A stretch of 64,000 nucleotides of DNA from Orthonyx spaldingii (Eukaryota; Chordata; Aves; Passeriformes; Orthonychidae), in the NCBI GenBank assembly GCA_013397795.1, contig VZTJ01002478.1, positions 2,117,684-2,181,683 on the forward strand, given 5' to 3'. The position numbers were made by a program, and so were the translations under genes. This document shows, one piece after another, positions 12,891-23,760 of the stretch. How positions within the stretch are numbered: the stretch's first letter is position 1; each line of letters begins with the position of its first letter. The notes under the pieces were generated by a model. The model did no database searches. It was not told where the DNA came from and saw nothing but the letters and a program-made list of their open reading frames with translations.

Positions 12891-15800
12891 TACCAACGGA
12901 ATCTCCCAGATCCCAGTTCCACGTGCCTTCCCCTCAGGCAAAGCTATTTCAATGATAACATATGTTGTTTTTTGTGTTACTGTAAAACTCATGCTTAGAG
13001 GAGGCTTAAGCAAAGCAGTGGTTAAAAGGCTGCAAGCTGTCACCACCTGTCAATACTAAATGTGCCACAGCAGCATCTCCCTTGCTGCTGGGTTAGTAGT
13101 AGAAACAACAGAAACTGGGAGAAAATGAAAATAGAAAAAAGTAATTGTGCTAGACTACTAAATACCTTTCCATAGTAAAACAGACATCTACAACAGCATT
13201 GTAAGGATCTGCTGCTGCAAGCATTTCTTATCCATTATGGGAAGTACAAGAACTTTGCATCTCCTTACCACTGCTGCAATGGCGGGTAACGAGTGAAAAA
13301 ACATCTTGAGAGGCCTCATGGAGATTCTGCCAGAACATCTGATCAAGCATTACCAGAGTTTTTGTTCTTTGGGTGCTAAGCTCAGAGATGGTGTCGCACA
13401 GGATTATTGCTATGTTCTCCACATACACTTTTAGGGCTGCCTTACATGCCTCCCATCACCTATGTGAGATCTATGAAGGAGGATGATGCAAACCCCAGCT
13501 TTTCTTCTGAACTGTTGATGTTACATGCAATGGAGGGTGTGAACTGCTTTGTCTGATCCTAGGAGCAATGCCAACCTATAAAGCATGGGTGAAAAATCCA
13601 GACTGGGTAATAGGATACCAGACAAAATTAAGGACTATTTCTCACTGAAAAGGACTTCTTTCAGAAGCAGCTTCCTGATCCAAGAACTGCAGTGTTTGGT
13701 ACCTGGGGGTTACAAAAGTTGCCATTTCTCAACTCTGAAGAACAGATGGAGATGTTACTGTAGATTTCTGAAGTGAGATGTAGACACAGAAAAAAGAAGC
13801 CATTCAGATAGTGCAGGTGGCAAAAGAGAGGTTTTATTATTATAAAAACAAAACAAAATGAGTGATATTTAAAAGAAGAAGAGTTTTCACCCACATAGGA
13901 TGCCTTCTATGAAAAAGGACTTTAAAAATATCCCAGATAACTTGGAGACATTTTTGCTACAGCAAGCCAGAAATCTTACATTATATGGAATAAAGCAATT
14001 GCTACTTCATTCATTTTAACTGAGGCTGTCTGGGCAATTCCACCAGGCACCTCTCAGCAAGAAGCAGTGTACCAGTTGCAGCTCTGCCAGCACCGCCTGC
14101 TCTCCTCACAGCTGGGATCTGCACACTGCAGCTGCTCCCTCATGCCCATAAGGATGCTAAAAGTATGGCATCTCCGCTGAAGCCCAAGAGATACCTCATG
14201 TCTGATACCCTGGAAAAACACATGTTCAACTCCAGATGTGATTGGAAGCCCACCACTTAGGTCACCCTGCTCTGAAATCTGCCCTTGCATGCAGATAAAA
14301 CAGATAAAAAGGCTAAGTGCAAGCCTAGTAGTGTATGAATAGTGTATGTGCAGTGCAGACAGCCTCAAGAGAGAGATACTCTTGTGTAACAGACTAGGAA
14401 TGCTGATACCTTTTTTCCTGTGAAAGCAGATGTAGATCATTCCCAAACTGAATGTGGGCAAAACTTGGCAAAAAATTTCTGTATTTCATTATAGCCAAAG
14501 GATCCAAGTCATGATTCAACAGGCTTAAGAAATGTCATTTGTAACAAAGCTTAGCCAGTGGCAAGTACTACAAGTAAGTAACTTCTGAAAATGTGATTTA
14601 AAAATTGCACAATATGTCACACCATACACCACTTGAATACATCTTTCGCACAAGTTGAACAGTCTCCTCTCTGAAACAGCTTTTCACAAAATATTTGTTT
14701 CCCTGAACTAACACATTTTGTCAACCACATTCCTTTTATAATTTAACTAATTTAAAATATTTTTCAGTCTTTTTCTTAATAAAGTATAAAAAACTATTCC
14801 AGAAAAAGAAAAAATAATCAATTTCAATGACTACAAAATATAAACTTGAAAACTTTGTCATTTATGTTAAATAGTTTATTTAATTTTGAGGAACTTTGTT
14901 AATAGGATCATATACTCTGATAACGTCAATGTTAACTTGTCATTACACCTATTAAATGAGTCAACTAATTTAAAAATTAGCTACTTATCCACTAAAAAGA
15001 TAAAATTTTGAGAATTTCCCTACAGTTTTAAAGATGTGTTAGTAAAGAAGTATAACACTATAAAAACCATGACAAAGCACCCAGTCTGATACATCTTTTA
15101 CCTTTGCCTCTGCTTAGCTCACAGACTCAGTGACGTGTACCTGATCTTAGTGTGGTCATTTTCAACTTACCAATGTTTAATGCTCCATTTCAGAATAGAG
15201 GGGTGTTGCACACACCTTCCCCAGATACAGATTTATATTTGGGATAGTAAATGTGCACAAATTCCTCATCTTAATATTCCAAATACTATAGTAAGTCCAG
15301 TCTAAACATAAGTATCCTTATGGTTTCTTAGCACCTTTACACAAGTCTCATTCAGTTGAATTTATTAGATGAAGATCTAATCCAAGATGAAATTGGTGTG
15401 AAAGAATGAAAATTAAAGCCTTTAACTTTTTAAAATGCTAACTGGATCTTCCACCTGCAGCAAACTGTCAGTCTAAACTATTTAAAGCCAGATTCCAAGG
15501 TCACAACTTGGGCTAGTCTCCTCTTTTGAATTCACATCAAGGACTGAATACTTCAGAACTTGGCACAGCAAAAACAGCACGTGCACAACAGGCAGAGATT
15601 TCTCCAACACATTCACTAGCATATGGTTTAATTGTGGTTAAACCAGCTTTTCTTTATTATCTTATTGTGTCAAGTTCAGCGGAATTCAATTAAGGTATCT
15701 GTTTTACTGGGGAAAATTTAAAAATGCATATTAGTGCTGTCAAAGGGCCGTAACTTAACTAGATTTCTCTCCAGAGCTGCACGCGCTCGCACTCCAGCAA

Positions 15801-16007
15801 AACTCTCGATCATCTCCGCAAGAGGTTTGGAGACAGAGCAAATTAATGGGGAACACAGCCTAATGCTTCCTTTAGCCAAAGGGCACCCTGCCATCTAGTG
15901 GCCGGGACATTCCAAAAATACCACTCTGCTTTTTCAGCAGAGGAACTTCATGGGGAAACCCTCCCACATAGGTTGCACATGTTTCAGATTAAAAAAAAAA
16001 AAAAAAA

Positions 16008-16051
16008 NNNNNNNNNNNNNNNNNNNNNNNNNNNNNNNNNNNNNNNNNNNN
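16008..16051. other. Assembly gap (44 N)
   Basis: A run of N lies inside a poly-A / A-rich (AAAAAG)n tract that continues on both sides (about 15,991-16,095). The gap therefore reflects a homopolymer or simple repeat that was not resolved, and its true length is unknown. Confidence 0.99.
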
Positions 16052-16756
16052 AAAAAAGAAAAAAAAAAGAAAAAAAGAAAAAAAGAAGAAGAACATGGCA
16101 ATACTGCATATCTATTCTCATGACATGTGTAGAGAGCCCCTAAGAAAAAACACACAAAGTTAAACATTCATCTCCTCTATCTTGCATTGGCATACATAAT
16201 GTATATGAGTGACTTGTATATCTAATTCTATAGCATACATAAAAAATTAAGTTTCTTTTTCTAGTTAACTGTTAATGAGAGATCCATGCATCATAGCCTC
16301 AGTGAACCAAGCCATTTGATCTGGTTTTGCATATATAACTTTCTCTAGCTAAATGCTCTAAAGCTGAAGTAGGAGCTATAGACCACACAGTGATAGCAGA
16401 CATGTAGAAGGAATAAAATGGAGGTGGGGGGGATTAATTAGGGGTATATAAGAATGAAGTTCAACCACTGTATAACAACCACATAGCTAGGTCACAAACT
16501 GACACGTTTATTCCAGAAAGGCCACTTCTGTCATTTTTCCCCGCTCCCTGCCTACATAACAGTTTTGACTCACTATTGAGGATGTGCTGAAAACTCAGTT
16601 TTAGTAAGACTACATGATTGCTAGTGTTAACATGGGAGGAGGTGAGGAACATATGATGGGAAGGGAGAAAAAGTTGAGCTGTCACTGAGTCATCAGGATC
16701 CTTATGCCATCCATAAAACTATCCCAATCCACTATGAATTAGCATAAAGAAGCTCT
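16052..16756. other. A-rich simple repeat, then unique sequence
   Basis: The first 45 bases are A-rich with scattered G. The rest is unique-looking AT-rich DNA without a recognisable gene. Confidence 0.5.
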
Positions 16757-17575
16757 GTTCTACCAGGTCTGGCTAGAATTGAGTTAACTCCCTGAAAGCC
16801 CATATGTTGCTGTGTTTTGGATTTGTGACTAAAACAGTGTTGTTGATAACACACCAGTCTTTCGGCTGTTGCTACACAGTGCTTGCACAGCAAAGCATCA
16901 ACGTTTTCTCTTTTTCTCACACTGACCCCCTCCAGTGAGTAGACTGGGGAGGGCAGGCACAAGAGTCATAGAGTGGTTTGGGTTGGAAGAGGCTTAAAGA
17001 TCATCCAGTCCCAACCTCCCTGCCATGGGCAGAGACACCTTCCACTAGACCAGACTGCTTAAAGCCCCATCCAACTTGGCCTTGAACACTGTCAGGGATG
17101 GGGAATCCACAACTTCTCTGGGCAACCTCTGCCAATGCCTCACCACCCTCACAGTAAATAATTCCTTCCCAATATCTAATCTAAACTTGCCCTCTTTGAG
17201 TTTAAAGCTATTACCCCTTGTCCTTTCAAGAAGATGGAGTGAACAGTGCCAGAACAGCTGACCCAAACTGGCCAAAGGATTACTCCATACCATAAAATAT
17301 CATGCTCAGTATTAAAAATTGGGTGTGGGGTTGTGTCCTAAGGCAGACATTGTGGCTGTTGCTAGGAGACAGGCTGGGCATCAGTCTGCTTGTGGAAGGT
17401 GGTGAATGATTTGCTTTGCATCACTTTGCATTTTTTCTTTCACTTATTAAACATCCTTACTTCAACCCAAGTGTTTTATAACTTTTGCTCTTCCTATTCT
17501 CTCCCCTGTCCTGCCTGGGAATGACTGAGTGGCTGTGTGGATATTTAGATGCTAACCCAGGGCCAACCCATCACA
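16757..17575 (+). mobile_element. Solo ERV LTR interrupted by a CR1 insertion
   Basis: Seen: the left part (16757-16965) has TACCAGGTCTGGCTAGAATT, GTTTTGGATTTGTGACTAAA and CAGTGCTTGCACAGCAAAGC. The right part (17236-17575) has AGCTGACCCAAACTGGCCAA, TATCATGCTCAGTAT, TTTCACTTATTAAAC (a likely LTR polyadenylation region) and TTGCTCTTCCTATTCTCTCC, and ends in CAACCCATCACA. Both halves match the neoavian LTR also seen at 2493-3062, here on plus and with the two halves in the right order. There is no retroviral internal sequence next to it. The CR1 piece (16966-17235) must have arrived after the LTR. Confidence 0.8.
16966..17235 (-). mobile_element. CR1 LINE, 3' end, 5'-truncated
   Basis: Seen as its reverse complement: TCATAGAGTGGTTTGGGTTG, CATCCAGTCCCAACCTCCCT, CCATGGGCAGAGACACCTTC, CACTAGACCAG, ACAACTTCTCTGGGCAACCT and TATTACCCCTTGTCCTTTC, in the order found at the 3' end of avian CR1. 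CR1 is the main LINE of birds and most copies are truncated at the 5' end, as here. An 82-codon open frame on minus (17045-17293) is the remnant of the CR1 3' coding region and is not a gene. The copy sits inside an LTR. Confidence 0.93.
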
Positions 17576-20500
17576 TCCATCCAAGTATCTTATCATAGCA
17601 GACACCAGACAGACATTTCAGAACAGACAGCCCAAAGCCACGCTTTTGCTCCCTTGATAATGCAACAATGTACTGAAAAGACACCTCCAAGACAAGCGGG
17701 TCTTTAAATATGCCCAAAGGAAAAGTGAGGCAGAAAGAAGCAGTGAAGAATTACAGCTACTGGTGACAACCACAACAGTTGTTATTTCCTTGTTGAAAGT
17801 GGACTGTATGAGGTGCAACAGAGCCTCCTGTTCCCAGCCTGGAAAAAGGAATGCGAGAAAAGGAATCTATTTGCAGAGGTGAACACAGAAGAAAGCTTTC
17901 TGGGAACACCAGTTTCTAAGCTGTTTGACAGGACAGCTTCACATCACCCACAATCTCGAAAAGACTTCAGTTACAACTGTGGTAGCACAAAGTGCATCTC
18001 TTCCAATCATCATCTGTTACTTTTCACTTAGAGTGACTCCCCTCTGTTCAGGACAACACCCAGAAATGTCCACTAGTGAAATGACTAAAGAATTTCAGAC
18101 ACTTAGTGCAAGCCTTGGCTAGAAAAATCAGAAGATGGGTGCAGCTGGACTTCCTTTCAACTGAAAGGATTAAGAGGATCCTGATGTAAAGGTCTGTGTT
18201 GCTGTGAAAACACTGACAGCATTAAAACCCTCCATATGTGAAATAAATCCAACTTACGGAAAAGTGCTGAAAAGAAGAAAATCTGTGCTGAAGCAGTATA
18301 AACTGGAGACTAATAACCACCATGAAGCTGATGGCTCCACACATTCAGACAGACTGCAATCAAAGCATAATCAGGAACTGTCAACTCATTCCTGCAGTGT
18401 TGAGAGATCTCCCTCTTAGAGACAGATGGCAGAAACTGCTCTCTGTACTCAGAATGAAGTACAAATAAAACCTGGTAATGCAATATTCCCCTTAAAGGTA
18501 CAGGATATTTGAAGCTACAGCTATGACACCATCCTGACCAACGGACAAGAATCTCCAACATCACCGAAATAAGAAAAATGAAAAGATTTTCACAATTTTA
18601 GTTTCCAGGTCATCAGTATGTTGGGAACACTGAGGATGGTGAGGTGGCAGAGGACTGTCCAGTTGTGGCTTGAAAACGAAAAATCAACTGAAAAAAAATC
18701 CATTATTTCCCTGCCCCTTAAATAATCCAGTTACTGCACATAGTTTCCCTTATACAGAAACACAAATGCCCTGAATGCATTCAACTGTAGGCACTGTGAA
18801 AAAGGGTGCTTAAGCAAACACTCCTAGGAAGTTAAAATTCTATCTCCCCACAGAGAGATTGTTCTGGATAAAGAAAATCATTCTCATCAGCATTCAATTG
18901 CTTTCTCAAATTCCTGCTCATTAATCATCTTTCTCTTTAATTGGTCAGTTATTCCTGAAAAAAATGTAAAAAAGACAAAACAATACTAAGAAAGCATACT
19001 TTCATACATTTTGAAAACAAATGAGGCCTAGGTTGGTGAAAAGATTGAACTAGTTTAACCAGAGATTCCATCTTCCACTTGGAGAAAGGGTCCCATTCCA
19101 TTTCAAGAAGGTTGCCCGCCCTATATGGTAAGTGAAAAATTGTCTCCCTTCCCTCTCCCAGCATACAGGTTCAGCCCACACTGTTCAGGAATATCATAGG
19201 ACTTAATGGAGTTTACAAAAATGCTGCCTTATATAAACAACATATCAGAGATCTCAATCAACTAAGCACAGTAATGAATTATTTAGGACACTTTGCTGGC
19301 ATATTTAAAACTAAACATTTACTTCTGAACTGGTGCTCTGTGACCAGTACTCCTCCAGAATAAAGCCTACTGCACCGAGAAACACACAAGTCCAGTTGAG
19401 AAGTATTAACGAAAAACTAATAGTCTGAGAGCCACATACAGTTTTTGCTAATACTGTCAAATCCCAAGTGCAGGATGGACAAAGCATTCTGCAAAGATGA
19501 GAGCAGGCATCATTTTGGGGTCCAGTGGCTTGCACTTCTGGTGACAGAGGGGCAGAAGGAAGCAGTGAATGGAGAATGGCAGACACCCCTGCCAGATGCC
19601 AACATTTCTAAGCTACCATGAATTTTCTTCCACAAGGGATATTTCCACATGGTTACTTAAACCAATTCCTTAAACCACTTATCCAGCAGATTCAGGAGGT
19701 GATAAAAGTGATAAAGACTGAAGATTTCTCCATTCATCACCGCTTGTGGCTTGTCTGCCTCTGTAAGGGACTGAGAGCACACTGATGGAAGAGGTTCTGC
19801 ACAGCTACTGAAATTAACAAAAAAAAAAATCCACCCTAGTATCCAAATACCTGGGAATTATAAAAGCCACCCAACGAAAAAAGGATGATAGTCTTTGTAA
19901 GTCTGTGCAAATGTCCCTTCCTGAAATGAACTAAGTGATGCTGCCACTTTCCAAGCAATGGAGCCCACAAATCCTCAGCAAACCTTTCACTGCAGGATTG
20001 GTGCAGGTTGGAATTCACCTGCCCCAATACAGATATTCACAGAGCCTTTATCTACATGTCAGCTCACTAAGTATAAAAGGAAGGATACACACATGTCTAG
20101 TCCATGATTCCTTGACACATCTCAGAAGGCGTTCATATGGTAGCATTAAATTGTGGATCCCTCTCTTCTATCACAGGTGATTTTTCTGCATTTCAAAGTT
20201 CACAGACTTCTGTGACTTCTGTAGTTTACACTCACAAAGGGGTCACAAATTAAATGAAATAAATGTGACTGGACTGATATTTACCAGAATGTGGCCAAGA
20301 GTGAAATAAAATCAGACTGAACCAAGTTTGCCAACTCTGCTTCAATTACAGCCATAGCAGATGCTGAACTGATTCTCCCATTTCTCTGTGAAATCGATGA
20401 AAGAAAAGACACAACCAGATTTTAACTGCTCCCACTTTTTTCAACCCATGTCCTCAAGTTCTGAGACTACAAGTAAAACTGATCTAGCTTTTATCTTTCA

Positions 20501-22669
20501 TTAGAATTGTTTTCTGCTGTAAATGCCAATGTGATGGAATCAAATATTAGCCAACCAAACACCTGGGCCCTGTAGAAAGCAGTATGATCCCTTCTACTCA
20601 ACCAGGTCCTACTGCCAACTTGGCTGAGCCGTAAATATTGCTTGCACAAATCAGCATCCCTGTCAGACAATGGTATAGTCTCTCTCATCTGCTATCAGGA
20701 GCCTGGGAAATTAAGCCAAATGACCCCCAAACTGAAGAGTAAACCAAATGGAAAGCAAGGTTAAACAGGCACTTCTACTGGTACCCTTATACTAGTTCTC
20801 TGTCTTCCTCCAAACAGGCTCAGAGTTATAGCCTGATTATGGTTTACAACACAAGCAGAAAAGTCCTCACCTTTAAAGTTCAGTTTGAGGTTGCAGGCTT
20901 GAATGTTAGAAAAGGATTTCTCTAACAGAATTAAAAGTATTCACTCCTGAAGTCAGGAGAAGCCAATAAACAGCCTCACAGCTCCACTGTTAGAGCCACT
21001 TCCCAAAGTGAAAGCACACCTCTAAAAATCATTAATTAGCTCACATATTTTGAAAGAAGCTTTCATTTATTTTATTATTCATTAACTGCCTGCGTAAACA
21101 AGTCACCACAAGCCTCTGCACACTCTACAACAATTCATTGAGTTGCTGACAGCATTAATGACTACAGTTGCTTTTATTTATCACTGTACAACATTAGCTG
21201 AGTCACAGGGTTCTGATTAGTTCTGCATTTATTTGATTTCATAGATTTTTTTTTTTTTATTAGTCAGAAAATGAGAAGTTTCTTTCCTTTGAAAGGGAGC
21301 CACAGGCACATTGATACCTAAGTCAAAATCCCACACAGTTGGGACAGGATGTTTGTGACAAAGAAACTGAAGGCAAGTGTTTTAAAATCAGTATCAAAAA
21401 GTGAAACATGCATATCACATTTAAAGATACAAGCATTAAGATGGCAATCAAAGCTTAACATTAAAACCTGTTTTGTGAAGCAGTGAGTTTCTGGAATCAT
21501 ACACCACAAGCTCATTTGCTTCACTGGGGCCATGAAATCAGCCCAGCTGTTATGTTCCAGAACAAAACCCTAAATGCATCTTTTACAGCTGCTGGGATAT
21601 CTGCAGATGTGCAAGCGTTCAGGGCTATGCAGGCTCCAAGTCTAACAGGGGTGTACTGCATCAGGGCCAGGAAATACCTTTGATGGCAATTCTCTCTAGT
21701 TCTGATGAAACATCAGATTACTTCCGTTTTGCTTCCACACTGCCTCACAGATTAGCTATGGAGAAAAAGTCCTAGACACTTCCAGGTGTCATGTACTTAG
21801 ACAAGATAGCTGTAGCTTTCTACACAACTTTGTATCAAATATGTGTAAGTAGGGAATTTAATAATCCTACATAATAATAAGTGTAGCAAAATATTAAACA
21901 TCTGAATTACTGATGGAAATTCTTTCCTCTGCACACTGAAATGCAAACAAGCATGTCGAAAAGCATGATTTCTGTGTCACAATTTGCTTTGCAGAGCCAC
22001 AAGGGCCCTATCAGTGCTAAACCCCAAGAAAACTATTAGCTATGTTCTGTTGTATGAACAGAAGTACTAGTGAAGATATGAGGGCACACTTCAGCTGGCT
22101 GATGCACTGCCTGAAATGCAAGGCTGAAAGCACGTGTTCACCTGCTCCTGCTTTCCTAGTCAGACTTTGTTACAGATTTGTGGGATTCCCAAATCCAAAC
22201 AACAGAGGGCAGACTACAGCCTGGTTCAGCCTGGCATCAGCTTCTGGAAAAAGACTCCATACAGACTTTTCTGCTGTTTATCAGAAAGGTTATTCCAGGA
22301 TACTTCTCTTGCACTGGGCATAGGCCCAGCAGTTAGAGGCCCTGTCTACTTAGTAGGTATCTCTGCCTTCCTGAGTCACCCCAGCTATGAAAGGCCATGT
22401 TTCCTGGCTCTGTTCCAGCCTGACCTATTCAGGGGAAAATTAATCCTGTTTCAGAAGGCCAATGCTAAAATAAACACATGCTTGCTGGAGAGTGGAGAGG
22501 TGGAAGGCAAAAGGAGACTATGTAAATGCATACTTCTCATCCCTTGCTATAATCAACCTCCTCCCATCCACATCACTGCTGCTTGAAACTGAGAACAACC
22601 TCCCCTGTTGAACAGTGCCCAGTAGGAGAAAGTGCACAGCTTTAGGATAGCTTTCTCAAAACTAAGTCA
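17576..22669. other. Gene-poor stretch, no gene recognised
   Basis: No exon can be supported. Short frames such as 19311-19586 (minus) and 22134-22586 (plus) have no domain. The segment at about 20,990-21,260 is rich in TTAATTA/ATTA cores and looks unlike the repeats around it, so it is a possible conserved non-coding element. Confidence 0.45.
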
Positions 22670-22680
22670 ACTAGAACTAG

Positions 22681-22840
22681 AGGATGTTTCAGAAGTGGAG
22701 GAGTAAGGGGAAGATAAGTGCTGTGCTTATGGTGGTTTTGGTTTTTTTAATCTTATTTTGCAGAGGTGAGGGGTAGAACAGGAGACAAAAGTATAAAATA
22801 CGCTGCTGGGTAGCTGCAACCCTGCTGTCTCACAATTTTT
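22681..22840 (+). repeat. Local direct repeat, copy 1 (160 bp)
   Basis: It runs from AGGATGTTTCAGAAGTGG to CTGTCTCACAATTTTT. By base-by-base reading it is identical over all 160 positions to 23025-23184, with a start-to-start distance of 344 bp. It is not a transposon I know. Identity over this length implies a recent duplication or an assembly duplication. Confidence 0.95.
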
Positions 22841-22912
22841 CTAGAACTGAGGATGTTTCAGAAGTGGAGGAGTAAGGGGAAGATAAGTGCTGTGTTTATG
22901 GTGGTTTTGGTT
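22841..22912 (+). repeat. Partial third copy of the local repeat
   Basis: CTAGAACTGAGGATGTTTCA and onward repeats the first part of the 160-bp unit (63 bp from 22850), with one difference (GTGTTTATGG for GTGCTTATGG). It stops at GGTTT, where the inverted block begins. CTAGAACT also precedes copy 1, at 22670-22677. Confidence 0.93.
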
Positions 22913-23020
22913 TATGCTGTAAAAGTGGCTTGCAGGTCAACACTGTGAAAGGAATTGTCCTATTGCTCCATTTAATTTCTTTTCCTTTGTAGTAATATAC
23001 AGTAATGGAAGAAATTGAGA
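22913..23020 (-). repeat. 108-bp inverted copy of 23653-23760
   Basis: The block from TATGCTGTAAAAGTGGCT to GGAAGAAATTGAGA is the exact reverse complement of 23653-23760. It is wedged between the partial repeat copy and copy 3, as expected for a templated insertion. Confidence 0.95.
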
Positions 23021-23024
23021 ACTG

Positions 23025-23184
23025 AGGATGTTTCAGAAGTGGAGGAGTAAGGGGAAGATAAGTGCTGTGCTTATGGTGGTTTTGGTTTTTTTAATCTTAT
23101 TTTGCAGAGGTGAGGGGTAGAACAGGAGACAAAAGTATAAAATACGCTGCTGGGTAGCTGCAACCCTGCTGTCTCACAATTTTT
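23025..23184 (+). repeat. Local direct repeat, copy 3 (160 bp)
   Basis: Identical to 22681-22840. After it the sequence continues CACTCTTTTAGC, whereas after copy 1 it continues CTAGAACTGAGG. The junctions therefore differ, and this is not a simple tandem array. Confidence 0.95.
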
Positions 23185-23652
23185 CACTCTTTTAGCTCTT
23201 TCTGTCTAGATTATTACCAGTGAACAAGAAAGCCTACAACTTCCAAAACACATCACAAAAATAAAACATAACATTGATGGAAATGCATGGAAGAGAGATA
23301 TTTTAAATTGCATAAAGATCTATTTTATTTGCACTGTTTCTTCTGACCTGAGTCGCTGGTCTAGTTCTATGTGGAAAAAAGAGTGTCAACCTACAACACT
23401 GTAACCTCTGCAAGGAAAGACAAATCACAAACAAGCAGCAGATTCTCACAGCCTGTGGCTGACCCCCCCCATCACTGTGATCCTGGAAGTAACTTACAAG
23501 GTCCAGATAATTTATCCCTGGCTGACTACTTCAAGACTGTTTCATGTCTGGACCATTGTTCCTAACATCTCAATTTTCCTCACAATATATACTCAGAACA
23601 TCCCCTCTCTTTTGCCCCTTTATAGCTGTCTGGAAAATAGAAAATAGCTTAG

Positions 23653-23760
23653 TCTCAATTTCTTCCATTACTGTATATTACTACAAAGGAAAAGAAATTA
23701 AATGGAGCAATAGGACAATTCCTTTCACAGTGTTGACCTGCAAGCCACTTTTACAGCATA
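23653..23760 (+). repeat. Likely source of the inverted insert
   Basis: TCTCAATTTCTTCCATTACT through CACTTTTACAGCATA is the exact reverse complement of 22913-23020. It lies in sequence without other duplication, so it is the likely donor and the copy at 22913 the insert. Confidence 0.93.

Larger units (their letters stand above)
6649..16007. other. Long gene-poor stretch, possibly intronic
   Basis: No coding exon that I can support. The longest frames (9984-10346 minus, 10159-10575 plus, 14054-14461 minus) are cysteine- or leucine-rich chance frames without domains. There is a hairpin at 8632-8662 and a possible ancient SINE at about 12775-12890. The region 14,640-15,060 is strongly AT-rich. 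If the EF-hand exon belongs to a gene on minus, its upstream exons should lie here or beyond. Confidence 0.4.

Noticed and set aside
17045..17293. 82-codon frame on minus ending in HWQRLPREVVDSPSL-type sequence
   Set aside because: This is the 3' coding end of CR1, part of the LINE copy already listed, not a host gene.
22681..23184. Repeats spaced by non-repeat sequence, considered as a CRISPR-like array
   Set aside because: There are too few units, they are too long (160 bp), and one 'spacer' is an inverted copy of nearby DNA. The window is eukaryotic.
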